Below the pieces are notes generated by a model. It saw only the letters and a list, made by a program, of their open reading frames with translations. It had not been told where the DNA came from and searched no databases. From contig CANRJE010000007.1 of NCBI GenBank assembly GCA_947630865.1, positions 1-27,140 of the forward strand: DNA of 27,140 nucleotides, in the 5' to 3' direction. Both the position numbers and the translations under genes were made by a program. Numbering within the stretch: position 1 is the first letter of the stretch; each line of letters opens with the position of its first letter. This stretch comes from an uncultured Bacilli bacterium. Its GTDB lineage: Bacteria > Bacillota_I > Bacilli_A > RF39 > UBA660. This document shows, in pieces, positions 17,108 through 24,609 of this stretch.

Positions 17108-19615
17108 TTATGACAATGGTGTATTTTTTATAATAACATAGAAGCCTGTTTTAGATTCCTTAGCAACAATATCATTTAAACTAAACCAACCAGTTGCACG
17201 ATTATGATTAGGATCAACAACATAAACTTCGCCTTTATCATTAACTTGACTTATAACAACATAATGCCCTCCACCTGTAAAATGACCAGGTCCCATATGA
17301 GCAATAGCTAAAGCATTACCTTGCTTTAAAAGTTCAACCAATCTATCACCATTATATTTACTTACATGTTCATATCCATAGTTAAATTTACTAGCTACTT
17401 TACTAAAGAAAGAAGTCATTGTTCCACTTATACCATAACCGCAATCCCCAGTACTTTTAGCCATATCACTAAAATAAATTGGGTTATATTGTCTATCTCC
17501 TGTGAAACTTGATATAACAATAGCAGCAGATGTTACACCACAACCAGATGAAGCAATAGTTCCATCATTTCTTCCACAAAATGATTGATGATAATCAGTC
17601 TGACTATAATAAATAATATTACCATCAAAACTACCATTACCATAACTAGCATCTTCAACATATATTCCTTCTTTAATATTTATAAGGTCAAAATCACTAT
17701 AATATTTATTTAAAATTTCTTCATAGGTCATACCATTTCTTGAATCAGCTAAAGCTTCTTTTTGACCCATGCAATTTCCACCTTTACAAAGAGAAACACT
17801 ATCGTAATAATTACCGCCCTTAAGGTCATCACCACTTTTAAATGTTGCAGCTGTTACACCTTTTCTTACCATAACAACGCCAAAGATTTCATCTAAAACT
17901 TCATCCATAAAAGCATTTTGCTCAGCATTCCAAGGTTGATGATGCCCACCAGATGAAAAACGATCTACTCCACTATAAGCTGTTCCAAATTCATTGCCGT
18001 TTTTAGTATAGGTACAACCATTTGTAACATCACAAGAAACTAACCTGCAATTTCCACTTGGAAAATTAATAGATTCAACTTGTGGATAAAAATCTACATA
18101 AAAACTTCCAAGCATATACGTTAAAGTTGCAACCGTAAAAGCTTTAACTCCCTCTTTTTCAGCCTCATTTAAAGAACTTCTTCCTAGTTCCCCTTCAACT
18201 GCACCTTTTAAATAATCAGTTAAACTGAAATATTCTGGATAACTAGTACCAGCATTTATATTTCTTCGATTAGAAAATACAGTATTTCCACGTTCGTTTT
18301 TCATTTTATCATAAGGAGTTTCACATGTTTGTAAATATATTTGCATACTATCGGATATAAAATTTCCACCAACTTTTGTTAATAATCCTTCTTTTTCTAA
18401 TTCGTAATAATCAAATATTTCATCAACTAATTTTTTTCTTGTTTCATAAGTATTATCTGTTAAAAAGTCCTCATAATAAGTTTTCAAGAAATCACTTTCA
18501 ATTAAAGTATTATAAAAACTTCCGCCAACTTCAGTATCAGCCCTATAAGTTCCATCACTATTTTTTGTAACCATTAAAGCTGCAACTGTTTTTATACTTT
18601 TAGAAATTTCTGAATAATCAATACCACTATCACTATCTGATGAGTCTGTATCATCTTTAGCTAACTGATCTAATCTATCATTTAATTCTTCTTCTGATAA
18701 CTCTTCATTATCATTATTTGTATATAAATCACTATCTTGTTCATTAGTATAACGATAAACTAAAACGGCATGAAGTAAAAGTTTATCTATAGTTACATTA
18801 TATTTTGATTGGTATTCTGCAATTATTCCTTTTTTAGTACCATCCGAAGAACCATCAATTGCTTCATTATATTTAATTTCTGCTTCATGATTTTTAGTAT
18901 CAGTAACAGGATAAACATATTGTGGAGTTTCTGATTTATGTGTAAGTAAACTAGCTGCCGTTGCTAAAGCTGCTCCAGGAAGAGCTACTCCAATCATTAT
19001 TACTAAGAATACAGCTACTATTGGCGAAAAAATAGCTGAAAACAATTTAATAAGTTTTTTTATTTTTAAAACTTGCTTTTTCTCTACATCGATAGGAGAT
19101 TCTTCTTCATTTTCTGTTACATTATCATCAGTATCACTTTCTTCTTCTTGACTAGATTTTTCTGTTTCTGATACATTATTGCTTTTTCGTCCACCAAAAA
19201 AGCGTTGTCTTAATCCACTGCTTCGTCCTCTAGTATTTAAATTTCTAGAACTATTTTCAGCATTAAGATTTTCTTTTTTGTTAGGATTAACATCTTTATT
19301 TTGAGAGTTATTAGAAATTGAATTTCTAGCTGGACGTCTTAAACTTCTTTTATTTTTTTGAGGAGAAGCTTGTTTTTCTTTTGAAATTGTAGAGGGAGCA
19401 CTCATATTATTTAATTTTTTATTAGCATGTCCTAAAACTCCATTATTGGAAATTGCATTACCAATACCTTTTTCAATATTTTGTCCTATTCCTGTTTTTG
19501 AAAATTTATTATAAATATGTCCTGCTCCTACAATACCAGTTGCTTTAGCTCCTTTTTCAAGGATAGTATGAGCCGTTTTTTGTCCAGCTTCATTTTTTTT
19601 ATTTTCCTCGTTCAT
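17108..19615 (-). CDS. T4SS-associated cell-wall enzyme: SpoIID/LytB-like domain plus C39-like cysteine peptidase
   Basis: The 835-residue protein has a long hydrophilic, basic N-terminus (1-185, cytoplasmic), one membrane helix (about 188-224) and a large ectodomain. Residues 455-645 look like a SpoIID/LytB domain: SLTDYLKGAVEGELG has the catalytic-type Glu476, KAFTVATLTYML matches the QAVAARTYAL block, and GMTYEEILNKYYSDFDL matches its end. Residues 665-832 resemble the papain-like C39/peptidase_C39_2 fold, with Cys692 in SSGCGVTSAA, His784 in GGGHYVVIS and Asp801/Asn803 in VVDPNHN. Cutting peptidoglycan glycan strands and peptides to open the wall for the channel is the likely role, replacing the usual lysozyme/NlpC-P60 proteins. 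The start at 19615 follows GGGAGGTG by six bases; an upstream GTG is inside that motif. The ectodomain has nine cysteines. Confidence 0.8.
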   Translation of the reverse strand: MNEENKKNEAGQKTAHTILEKGAKATGIVGAGHIYNKFSKTGIGQNIEKGIGNAISNNGVLGHANKKLNNMSAPSTISKEKQASPQKNKRSLRRPARNSISNNSQNKDVNPNKKENLNAENSSRNLNTRGRSSGLRQRFFGGRKSNNVSETEKSSQEEESDTDDNVTENEEESPIDVEKKQVLKIKKLIKLFSAIFSPIVAVFLVIMIGVALPGAALATAASLLTHKSETPQYVYPVTDTKNHEAEIKYNEAIDGSSDGTKKGIIAEYQSKYNVTIDKLLLHAVLVYRYTNEQDSDLYTNNDNEELSEEELNDRLDQLAKDDTDSSDSDSGIDYSEISKSIKTVAALMVTKNSDGTYRADTEVGGSFYNTLIESDFLKTYYEDFLTDNTYETRKKLVDEIFDYYELEKEGLLTKVGGNFISDSMQIYLQTCETPYDKMKNERGNTVFSNRRNINAGTSYPEYFSLTDYLKGAVEGELGRSSLNEAEKEGVKAFTVATLTYMLGSFYVDFYPQVESINFPSGNCRLVSCDVTNGCTYTKNGNEFGTAYSGVDRFSSGGHHQPWNAEQNAFMDEVLDEIFGVVMVRKGVTAATFKSGDDLKGGNYYDSVSLCKGGNCMGQKEALADSRNGMTYEEILNKYYSDFDLINIKEGIYVEDASYGNGSFDGNIIYYSQTDYHQSFCGRNDGTIASSGCGVTSAAIVISSFTGDRQYNPIYFSDMAKSTGDCGYGISGTMTSFFSKVASKFNYGYEHVSKYNGDRLVELLKQGNALAIAHMGPGHFTGGGHYVVISQVNDKGEVYVVDPNHNRATGWFSLNDIVAKESKTGFYVIIKNTPLS

Positions 19616-19621
19616 TCGGCT

Positions 19622-19629
19622 CACCTCCC
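19622..19629 (-). promoter_or_regulatory. Strong ribosome binding site of the wall-enzyme gene
   Basis: GGGAGGTG on the minus strand lies six bases before ATG at 19615. It contains a GTG at 19624 that could be mistaken for a start three codons earlier. Confidence 0.75.
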
Positions 19630-19642
19630 TTTACTACTTATT

Positions 19643-21430
19643 TTATAAACCTCCACCAGAACCAAATGAGTCTAATTCATCTTGCGTTACAACAACATCA
19701 ATTTGCATTCTTTTTGAACCACAAACGAAAAGGGCTTGTCCTTGAGTATATCTTTTTATATTTTCAATTTCATTTTCATTTAAATCAACTAAATGTGATA
19801 AATCTTCTACTGCTTGTTTTCGAAGTTGCATTATCATGTAATAAGAAGCATTATCAAATATTGCTTTACCTTGAACAATAACATCAGGATCAGAAAAATC
19901 ACTAGGTTGTTGTGTAATTATAATTGTTCCTGTATTGTACTTTCGACTTCTTCTTTGAACTTGAGCTAAGAAATCAGCTCCTAACACATTCTTTCCACCA
20001 AGTAGAACATGTGCTTCATCTACCATTAAAATAGTATCTTTGTTTCTATCAAGACAAAGTCCCCAAGCAAACTTTAAAATATTGAAAAATAAAGCATTCT
20101 TGATATTAGAATCTTGATTCATTAACTCTTTTATATTAAATACAATATAATTACTGTTACGTTTAATTGTTGTATAACCATTAAAATAATAACTAAGTTC
20201 TCTTACAAATGGACGAATTTTAAGTTCTAGTCGTTCCATTACATCACGTTCATGCGTTTTTTCAGTAAGTGCTAATAATCTTCCTTGAATTGTTGCATAT
20301 ACATCACTAAAAGTTGGAAAATCTTGACTTCTCTTACTAGCAAAATTGGTTTGAAAATTAATTTCAAATCTTTCATACGTATCTTGAACTATTTCACTAA
20401 ACAAAGTTTGAACATCTTCTTCAATATCAGGATAGTAGTATCGCATAAAAGCTTTTAAAAATTGAAGAGTTCTTGTTAAAACGGTATGTCCAAGTCCTTG
20501 ACTAATTTCTTCCTCATCAACATCTAAAATAACTTCTAGAGGGTTAATCATACCAAACGTTCCACCTTTACCAAGGTCAATTACATCTCCACCATAAAGT
20601 CTGGTCATTTCTTCTAATTCATTTTCTGGATCAATTGCAACAATTTGACAACCATTACGAATATGTCCTCGAAGTAAAAGTTTAGCTGCTGTTGATTTAC
20701 CAGAACCAGAGCCACCTAAAATAATCATGTTAGCATTATTTCGATTTGATTCTTTTCGCATTTTATATAAGAATTGATTGAAAAGAATTATACCTCCTGA
20801 AAAATCTATACCAATTAAATTTGATAAGCCTGGATCTTTTATACAATCAAAAACAAAGGGATACATAGCTGCAATTGTATCAGATGGAATCGGTGTTCCA
20901 ATTCTTTGTTCAATTTTTTGTTTAGGAAAAATTGGTAAAATTGACTTAAATAATGTCTCTTGTTCAAATCTTAAAGTAACTGCCCGAAGTTCCATAGAAT
21001 CTAAATAATTTTTTATGTTGCTCTTTTTAAGCTCTAATTCTTCTTTAGTATTAGCAGTAACCATAATATGCATTTGAAAATCAAAGATAGTTGATTGATT
21101 AGCTGCAAGCATTGAAACAAAATACTCTAATGATTCAAAGTCTTGTCTAATTCTTTCTTGCATCGTTCTATCTTTTTCTTCTTGATATCTCTGTTTATAA
21201 TCAGCAATTTGCTTATTAATCATTTTTTGAAGTAATGAAAATGGTACTGGAATATGTTTAATTACAACTTTAATTCCTGATATATTTGTTAAATCAGCAA
21301 GATAACCAGGTGTTATAAATTTAGGATAAGATATAACTGTTAAAATTGTTGCATATTTATCGCTTACTCTAAAATCACTTGGGTTAAATTGAAGTCCTTT
21401 AGGGGCAATTTCACTTTTAAAAATACTCAT
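19643..21430 (-). CDS. virB4: VirB4/TraC-type ATPase, main part
   Basis: This 595-residue T4SS ATPase energises assembly and transport at the cytoplasmic face of the channel. Its first 220 residues correspond to the middle of VirB4, and the ATPase follows: Walker A LGGSGSGKSTAAK (238-250), VAIDPENELEEM (264-275), GGTFGMINPLEV (289-300), Walker B TILMVDEAHVLLGG (466-479) and RRSRKYNTGTIIITQQPSDF (493-512). It lacks the N-terminal domain of normal VirB4 proteins, which is encoded by the gene immediately before it. The ATG overlaps the previous TGA (ATGA) with GGTGG upstream, so the two are translationally coupled. All ATPase motifs look intact. Confidence 0.95.
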   Translation of the reverse strand: MSIFKSEIAPKGLQFNPSDFRVSDKYATILTVISYPKFITPGYLADLTNISGIKVVIKHIPVPFSLLQKMINKQIADYKQRYQEEKDRTMQERIRQDFESLEYFVSMLAANQSTIFDFQMHIMVTANTKEELELKKSNIKNYLDSMELRAVTLRFEQETLFKSILPIFPKQKIEQRIGTPIPSDTIAAMYPFVFDCIKDPGLSNLIGIDFSGGIILFNQFLYKMRKESNRNNANMIILGGSGSGKSTAAKLLLRGHIRNGCQIVAIDPENELEEMTRLYGGDVIDLGKGGTFGMINPLEVILDVDEEEISQGLGHTVLTRTLQFLKAFMRYYYPDIEEDVQTLFSEIVQDTYERFEINFQTNFASKRSQDFPTFSDVYATIQGRLLALTEKTHERDVMERLELKIRPFVRELSYYFNGYTTIKRNSNYIVFNIKELMNQDSNIKNALFFNILKFAWGLCLDRNKDTILMVDEAHVLLGGKNVLGADFLAQVQRRSRKYNTGTIIITQQPSDFSDPDVIVQGKAIFDNASYYMIMQLRKQAVEDLSHLVDLNENEIENIKRYTQGQALFVCGSKRMQIDVVVTQDELDSFGSGGGL

Positions 21431-22026
21431 TCTGCCACCACCGTTCCGAATTCTGTTTTTATTCCACCATTTAAGAAGTTATCTAAAATTGTTCTTAAAT
21501 CATCATTAGAAGTCTGACTAGAATTAAGTCCACAAGTTGCTAAACTACTAATAATTAAACGAATTTTCTTAGCTATTTCATCAGGATTTTTTTCTTTAAA
21601 TAAAATGTAATATTCTGTATCAACTACTTGATTATTAATAAACATATTAGCTTTTTGTATATCTTGTGAAATTATTTTCATTTGAGCTGGAGTAGTTGCA
21701 TTTTGAAGCATTAATTGAAGTTGAGAAAGATAAACGGAAATATCAACTGGTCTATCGGCCGAGATCATCCAAAATTCAAAGTTTAAAAGATTGTAAAAAT
21801 TTCTCATAGCTCCTATTGTTGCTTCCTGTTGCAATGGATCAAGAATAAAGATATTTTTTGGTTGAATCTTTACTCCTGTTACTTTTTCGTTATTAGGTAA
21901 AATAATCATACCATTGGTAATACTTCTAACATTTATCCAATCCTCAGTATAAGGTGACGTTGTTTTTTTAGGAGGCTGTTTAGAAGCACTAGTTTTATTA
22001 GGGGCATTATTTATCTTTGAATTCAT
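21427..22026 (-). CDS. VirB4 N-terminal domain encoded as a separate protein
   Basis: This protein of about 199 residues, after a short Lys/Pro-rich leader, matches the N-terminal region of VirB4/TraC-like ATPases. The pattern NGMIILPNNEKVTGVKIQPKNIFILDPLQQEATI is followed by an FEFWMISADRPVDISVYLSQL stretch, TEYYILF, and a last helix ending LRTILDNFLNGG, with no ATPase motifs. Together with the next gene it totals about 794 residues, close to one complete VirB4. The start is uncertain: ATG at 22026 or GTG at 22035, the latter five bases after GGAGAGG. A longer frame reaching 22092 lies deep inside the preceding gene without a ribosome binding site. It overlaps that gene by about 20 nt. Confidence 0.78.
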   Translation of the reverse strand: MNSKINNAPNKTSASKQPPKKTTSPYTEDWINVRSITNGMIILPNNEKVTGVKIQPKNIFILDPLQQEATIGAMRNFYNLLNFEFWMISADRPVDISVYLSQLQLMLQNATTPAQMKIISQDIQKANMFINNQVVDTEYYILFKEKNPDEIAKKIRLIISSLATCGLNSSQTSNDDLRTILDNFLNGGIKTEFGTVVAE

Positions 22027-22336
22027 AACTTGCACACCATCCTCTCCATTCATATTTTTGACGATTTGTATAAAATGCAATAACTTCGCCAATAGCTACT
22101 CTGATATTATGGTAATTTGGAAAAGGAAAAACCAACGCAACAGCAATTAATCCTGGTAAAACACCTAAAAGTGCTGTTGTATTATCCATTATGTTAAAAG
22201 TTGTCATTATAACTAGAGCAAGTAAAGTAATTCCTATTCCAACTAATAAGATTACCAAATCAACTGGTTGAAAAAGACCAAAAATCAATTCTCCTCTCTT
22301 AGTATTGGCTGGTATCAAAAATTGACCATTTCCCAT
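22007..22336 (-). CDS. prgI: PrgI/VirB3-like T4SS membrane protein
   Basis: The 109-residue protein has two adjacent membrane helices (about 24-47 and 53-75) after a short N-terminal stretch with PANTKRGELIFGLFQPVD. A conserved C-terminal segment, NIRVAIGEVIAFYTNRQKYEWRGW, is typical of PrgI-family proteins of Gram-positive conjugation systems. These small proteins act like VirB3, docking the VirB4 ATPase to the membrane, and are nearly always encoded just before VirB4, as here. Start: ATG with GGGAG upstream in the short gap after the VirB6-like gene. The last codons contain the ribosome binding site of the next gene. Confidence 0.83.
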   Translation of the reverse strand: MGNGQFLIPANTKRGELIFGLFQPVDLVILLVGIGITLLALVIMTTFNIMDNTTALLGVLPGLIAVALVFPFPNYHNIRVAIGEVIAFYTNRQKYEWRGWCASYEFKDK

Positions 22337-22356
22337 CTATATCACACTCCCTTTTA

Positions 22357-24441
22357 TTATTTCTTTCCACTATCTGCTTGTTGGAATAATTGTTGTCTAT
22401 CAGCAGCAGCATTACTATCTTTATTAGCATAAGTAGATAATTCATCAAAACCAGTTTTTAATCCTTGTAAAACATCAGCTGTAACTTTACTTCTATCAGT
22501 CAAAATCGCTGTTAACTGTTCAAGTGCTACTTTATCATCAGAGCTAAGTTGGTGACTACTATCAACAGTACTATTAAAGTGCTGCCTAAATATACCTATA
22601 TCGTTACGAACATTGTCAATATTTTTATAAAAATTCTTTTGAATATTTTCATAACTACGTACAACTCCAGCATCGCCTTTACGTAATAATTCAGACTCTT
22701 TTACATATTGAGCTTGTTTTTCAGCCAACTGTTTATTACTTTGCCATAATGCTTTGTCAGCGGCTGTCCAAGTTCTTCTTGTAACACCTGTTAAATTACC
22801 ATCCATGTCATATTCATTAACTTCATATTCTTTACCTTCTTCACGATTAGCTAAAGCATAAACTTCTGCCAAAGACATTTTAACTCGTTTTTGATCTGCA
22901 CCTTCAAAATTCAAATTAACTTTACTTGGGTTATCCATCATTTTACCAAGACCATGTTTAGCCATTGAATCAAGTCCTGAAAATAAGTCATTATAACCAC
23001 TATAACGTGATTGATAAAATTCATTACGTGAAGGAATACCAAGTCTCTGTCTTCTTCTATCTTCACGATAATCTCTTCTTGTATAAATTCGATTACCTTC
23101 TTCATCTCTAGCACTAAAGGCAACATCTTTTCTATAATTTCTTCTATTACGAGCTTCAATTGCTGCTCCAAAAGTATCATTTCTAATATCTTGTCCACTC
23201 TTGCCTTGAGCAACTGCTCTTAATAGTCTAGCATTAGCACTAGCAGCTCCAGCTACACCACTTCCTAAGGCTCGTAAACCCGCAAATTTTTTGCCTTGAG
23301 ATTCAAGTCTTTCTTTTTGAGTTATTCTATTGGAACTGAAAGTATCAAGCATAGCTTTAGAACCACGTAATAATGAACCAGCATCTCTAAAGATTCCAGA
23401 AATACTTCCTCCCTCTTTTACTCCTAACATGTCAGAAATAAATTTAGGTGCTTCTTTCACAAATCTAATTAATGCTAAAATAATAAATAATGTAACTAAA
23501 ACATATCTAAGTCCATTATTACCTAATTTAGAATAGATAAGAGCTAAATTTTCCCTTTTAAATACTTCTAAGAAAACAAAAGCTACAAAGAACACAACAA
23601 TTAAACTTGCAAATAAATCCAAATATGTTTTTATACTTATATCAATCCAATTTTCAAATGTTTGCTTTGAAGTTTTCGGGTCAACATAACTAGCAATCGG
23701 AATTGGAGCAATAAATTCACAAATAGCCAGTTTAATAGCACGAACAGCAACCGATATTGCAACGCCAACCATCGTTAAAAGTAAATATACTCCTACTGCT
23801 GTTGAAATTACCATTCGATACGAATATTTATATTGATTTTCATCATTACTACAAGAATCTTTTTGTGTTAATTTAGAAACAGCCGTTGGTACTGAAACTA
23901 TCTCTGGTACAACCGTAAATGTATTTGTTAAATTATTACCCGTTCCAAAAATTTCCCCATGATCACAACTAGGATTATCGTAATCAAAGAACGCTAAAAA
24001 AGTTTGGAAAGCCATTCTCTGTCCAATACTATTCAATTGTTCTGATGTATCACCATTAAGATCTACTGAACTTGCTAAAACAATTTTAGGAATTACTGGA
24101 ATAACTTTGGATTGAAGACTTCTAGCAAAATCAAAAATAGAAGGTACTAAAAATATTAAAGCCAAAGATATAACTACTCTTTGAAGAACATTACCAACAC
24201 CTTGTTCTTTATCGTCCATTTTATCTGGATTTACTAATATTTGAACAAAAGATATAATAACTTTAAATAACATTACTAGACCTAAAATTAAATAAATTCT
24301 TTTTGAAAAATGATCAATTGTTGAGTCAGTAAAAATTTGAACATTAGATAAGTCAATAATAAGTTGAAAAACACTAGATAGCAAAGAGTATACAACTATA
24401 TCTAATGAACCAAAAAATGTTCTAAGTAAACCCATCAACAT
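22357..24441 (-). CDS. VirB6/TrbL-like polytopic T4SS membrane protein
   Basis: The 694-residue protein has membrane segments at about 12-32, 47-70, 86-108, a long hydrophobic stretch 208-250 (probably two helices), 270-293 and 311-328. A charged cytoplasmic tail of about 350 residues (340-694) is rich in Arg, Gln and Lys. An extracytoplasmic loop (110-207) carries Cys159 and Cys197. The WIDISIKTYLDLFASLIVVFFVAF region and FISDMLGVKEGGSISGIF after the last helix are characteristic of VirB6-like proteins of Gram-positive conjugative systems. It should form part of the inner-membrane channel. It is the first gene of the T4SS operon. I moved the start to 24441, with GGAGGTGG five bases upstream, rather than an earlier ATG giving 18 more residues without a ribosome binding site. 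Confidence 0.85.
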   Translation of the reverse strand: MLMGLLRTFFGSLDIVVYSLLSSVFQLIIDLSNVQIFTDSTIDHFSKRIYLILGLVMLFKVIISFVQILVNPDKMDDKEQGVGNVLQRVVISLALIFLVPSIFDFARSLQSKVIPVIPKIVLASSVDLNGDTSEQLNSIGQRMAFQTFLAFFDYDNPSCDHGEIFGTGNNLTNTFTVVPEIVSVPTAVSKLTQKDSCSNDENQYKYSYRMVISTAVGVYLLLTMVGVAISVAVRAIKLAICEFIAPIPIASYVDPKTSKQTFENWIDISIKTYLDLFASLIVVFFVAFVFLEVFKRENLALIYSKLGNNGLRYVLVTLFIILALIRFVKEAPKFISDMLGVKEGGSISGIFRDAGSLLRGSKAMLDTFSSNRITQKERLESQGKKFAGLRALGSGVAGAASANARLLRAVAQGKSGQDIRNDTFGAAIEARNRRNYRKDVAFSARDEEGNRIYTRRDYREDRRRQRLGIPSRNEFYQSRYSGYNDLFSGLDSMAKHGLGKMMDNPSKVNLNFEGADQKRVKMSLAEVYALANREEGKEYEVNEYDMDGNLTGVTRRTWTAADKALWQSNKQLAEKQAQYVKESELLRKGDAGVVRSYENIQKNFYKNIDNVRNDIGIFRQHFNSTVDSSHQLSSDDKVALEQLTAILTDRSKVTADVLQGLKTGFDELSTYANKDSNAAADRQQLFQQADSGKK

Positions 24442-24446
24442 ATTAA

Positions 24447-24454
24447 CCACCTCC
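24447..24454 (-). promoter_or_regulatory. Ribosome binding site fixing the start of the VirB6-like gene
   Basis: GGAGGTGG on the minus strand, five bases before ATG at 24441. It decides against the longer frame that starts at 24495. Confidence 0.8.
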
Positions 24455-24467
24455 AAGAAACCCCTAT

Positions 24468-24495
24468 AATATAATAAGTATATCATTAATGACAA
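24468..24495 (-). promoter_or_regulatory. Possible second promoter of the T4SS operon
   Basis: TTGTCA (24490-24495) and TATATT (24468-24473), 16 bases apart on the minus strand, form a plausible downstream promoter. The perfect 10-bp palindrome TCATTAATGA (24483-24492) overlaps the -35 and could be an operator. Both readings are weak in such AT-rich DNA. Confidence 0.35.
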
Positions 24496-24534
24496 ATAAA
24501 GTAAATAATCTATATCGCTTTTTTATCGTTTCAT

Positions 24535-24563
24535 ATTATAACTTTATAATTTAATTTTGTAAA
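24535..24563 (-). promoter_or_regulatory. Sigma-A promoter of the T4SS operon
   Basis: On the minus strand TTTACA (24558-24563) and TATAAT (24535-24540) are separated by 17 bases. The site lies directly after the terminator of the upstream gene and about 95 bases before the VirB6-like start, so the operon has its own transcription start. Confidence 0.6.
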
Positions 24564-24582
24564 GAAAAATTGTCCAAAAATG

Positions 24583-24606
24583 AAAAAAAGCAGAGAATTT
24601 CTCTAC
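24583..24606 (-). terminator. Intrinsic terminator of the coiled-coil protein gene
   Basis: On the minus strand GTAGAGAA-A-TTCTCTGC (24590-24606), with one T:G wobble, is followed by seven T residues (24583-24589). It begins four bases after the stop codon of the 625-residue gene and separates that gene from the T4SS operon. Confidence 0.75.
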
Positions 24607-24609
24607 CTT

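Noticed and set aside
22938..23213. Minus-strand 91-codon frame inside the VirB6-like gene
   Set aside because: Out-of-frame overlap within the charged tail of a well supported gene, with no ribosome binding site and no similarity.
24442..24495. N-terminal extension of the VirB6-like protein (18 residues)
   Set aside because: No ribosome binding site at the upstream ATG, and it would cover the second promoter and the GGAGGTGG site that perfectly fits the ATG at 24441.
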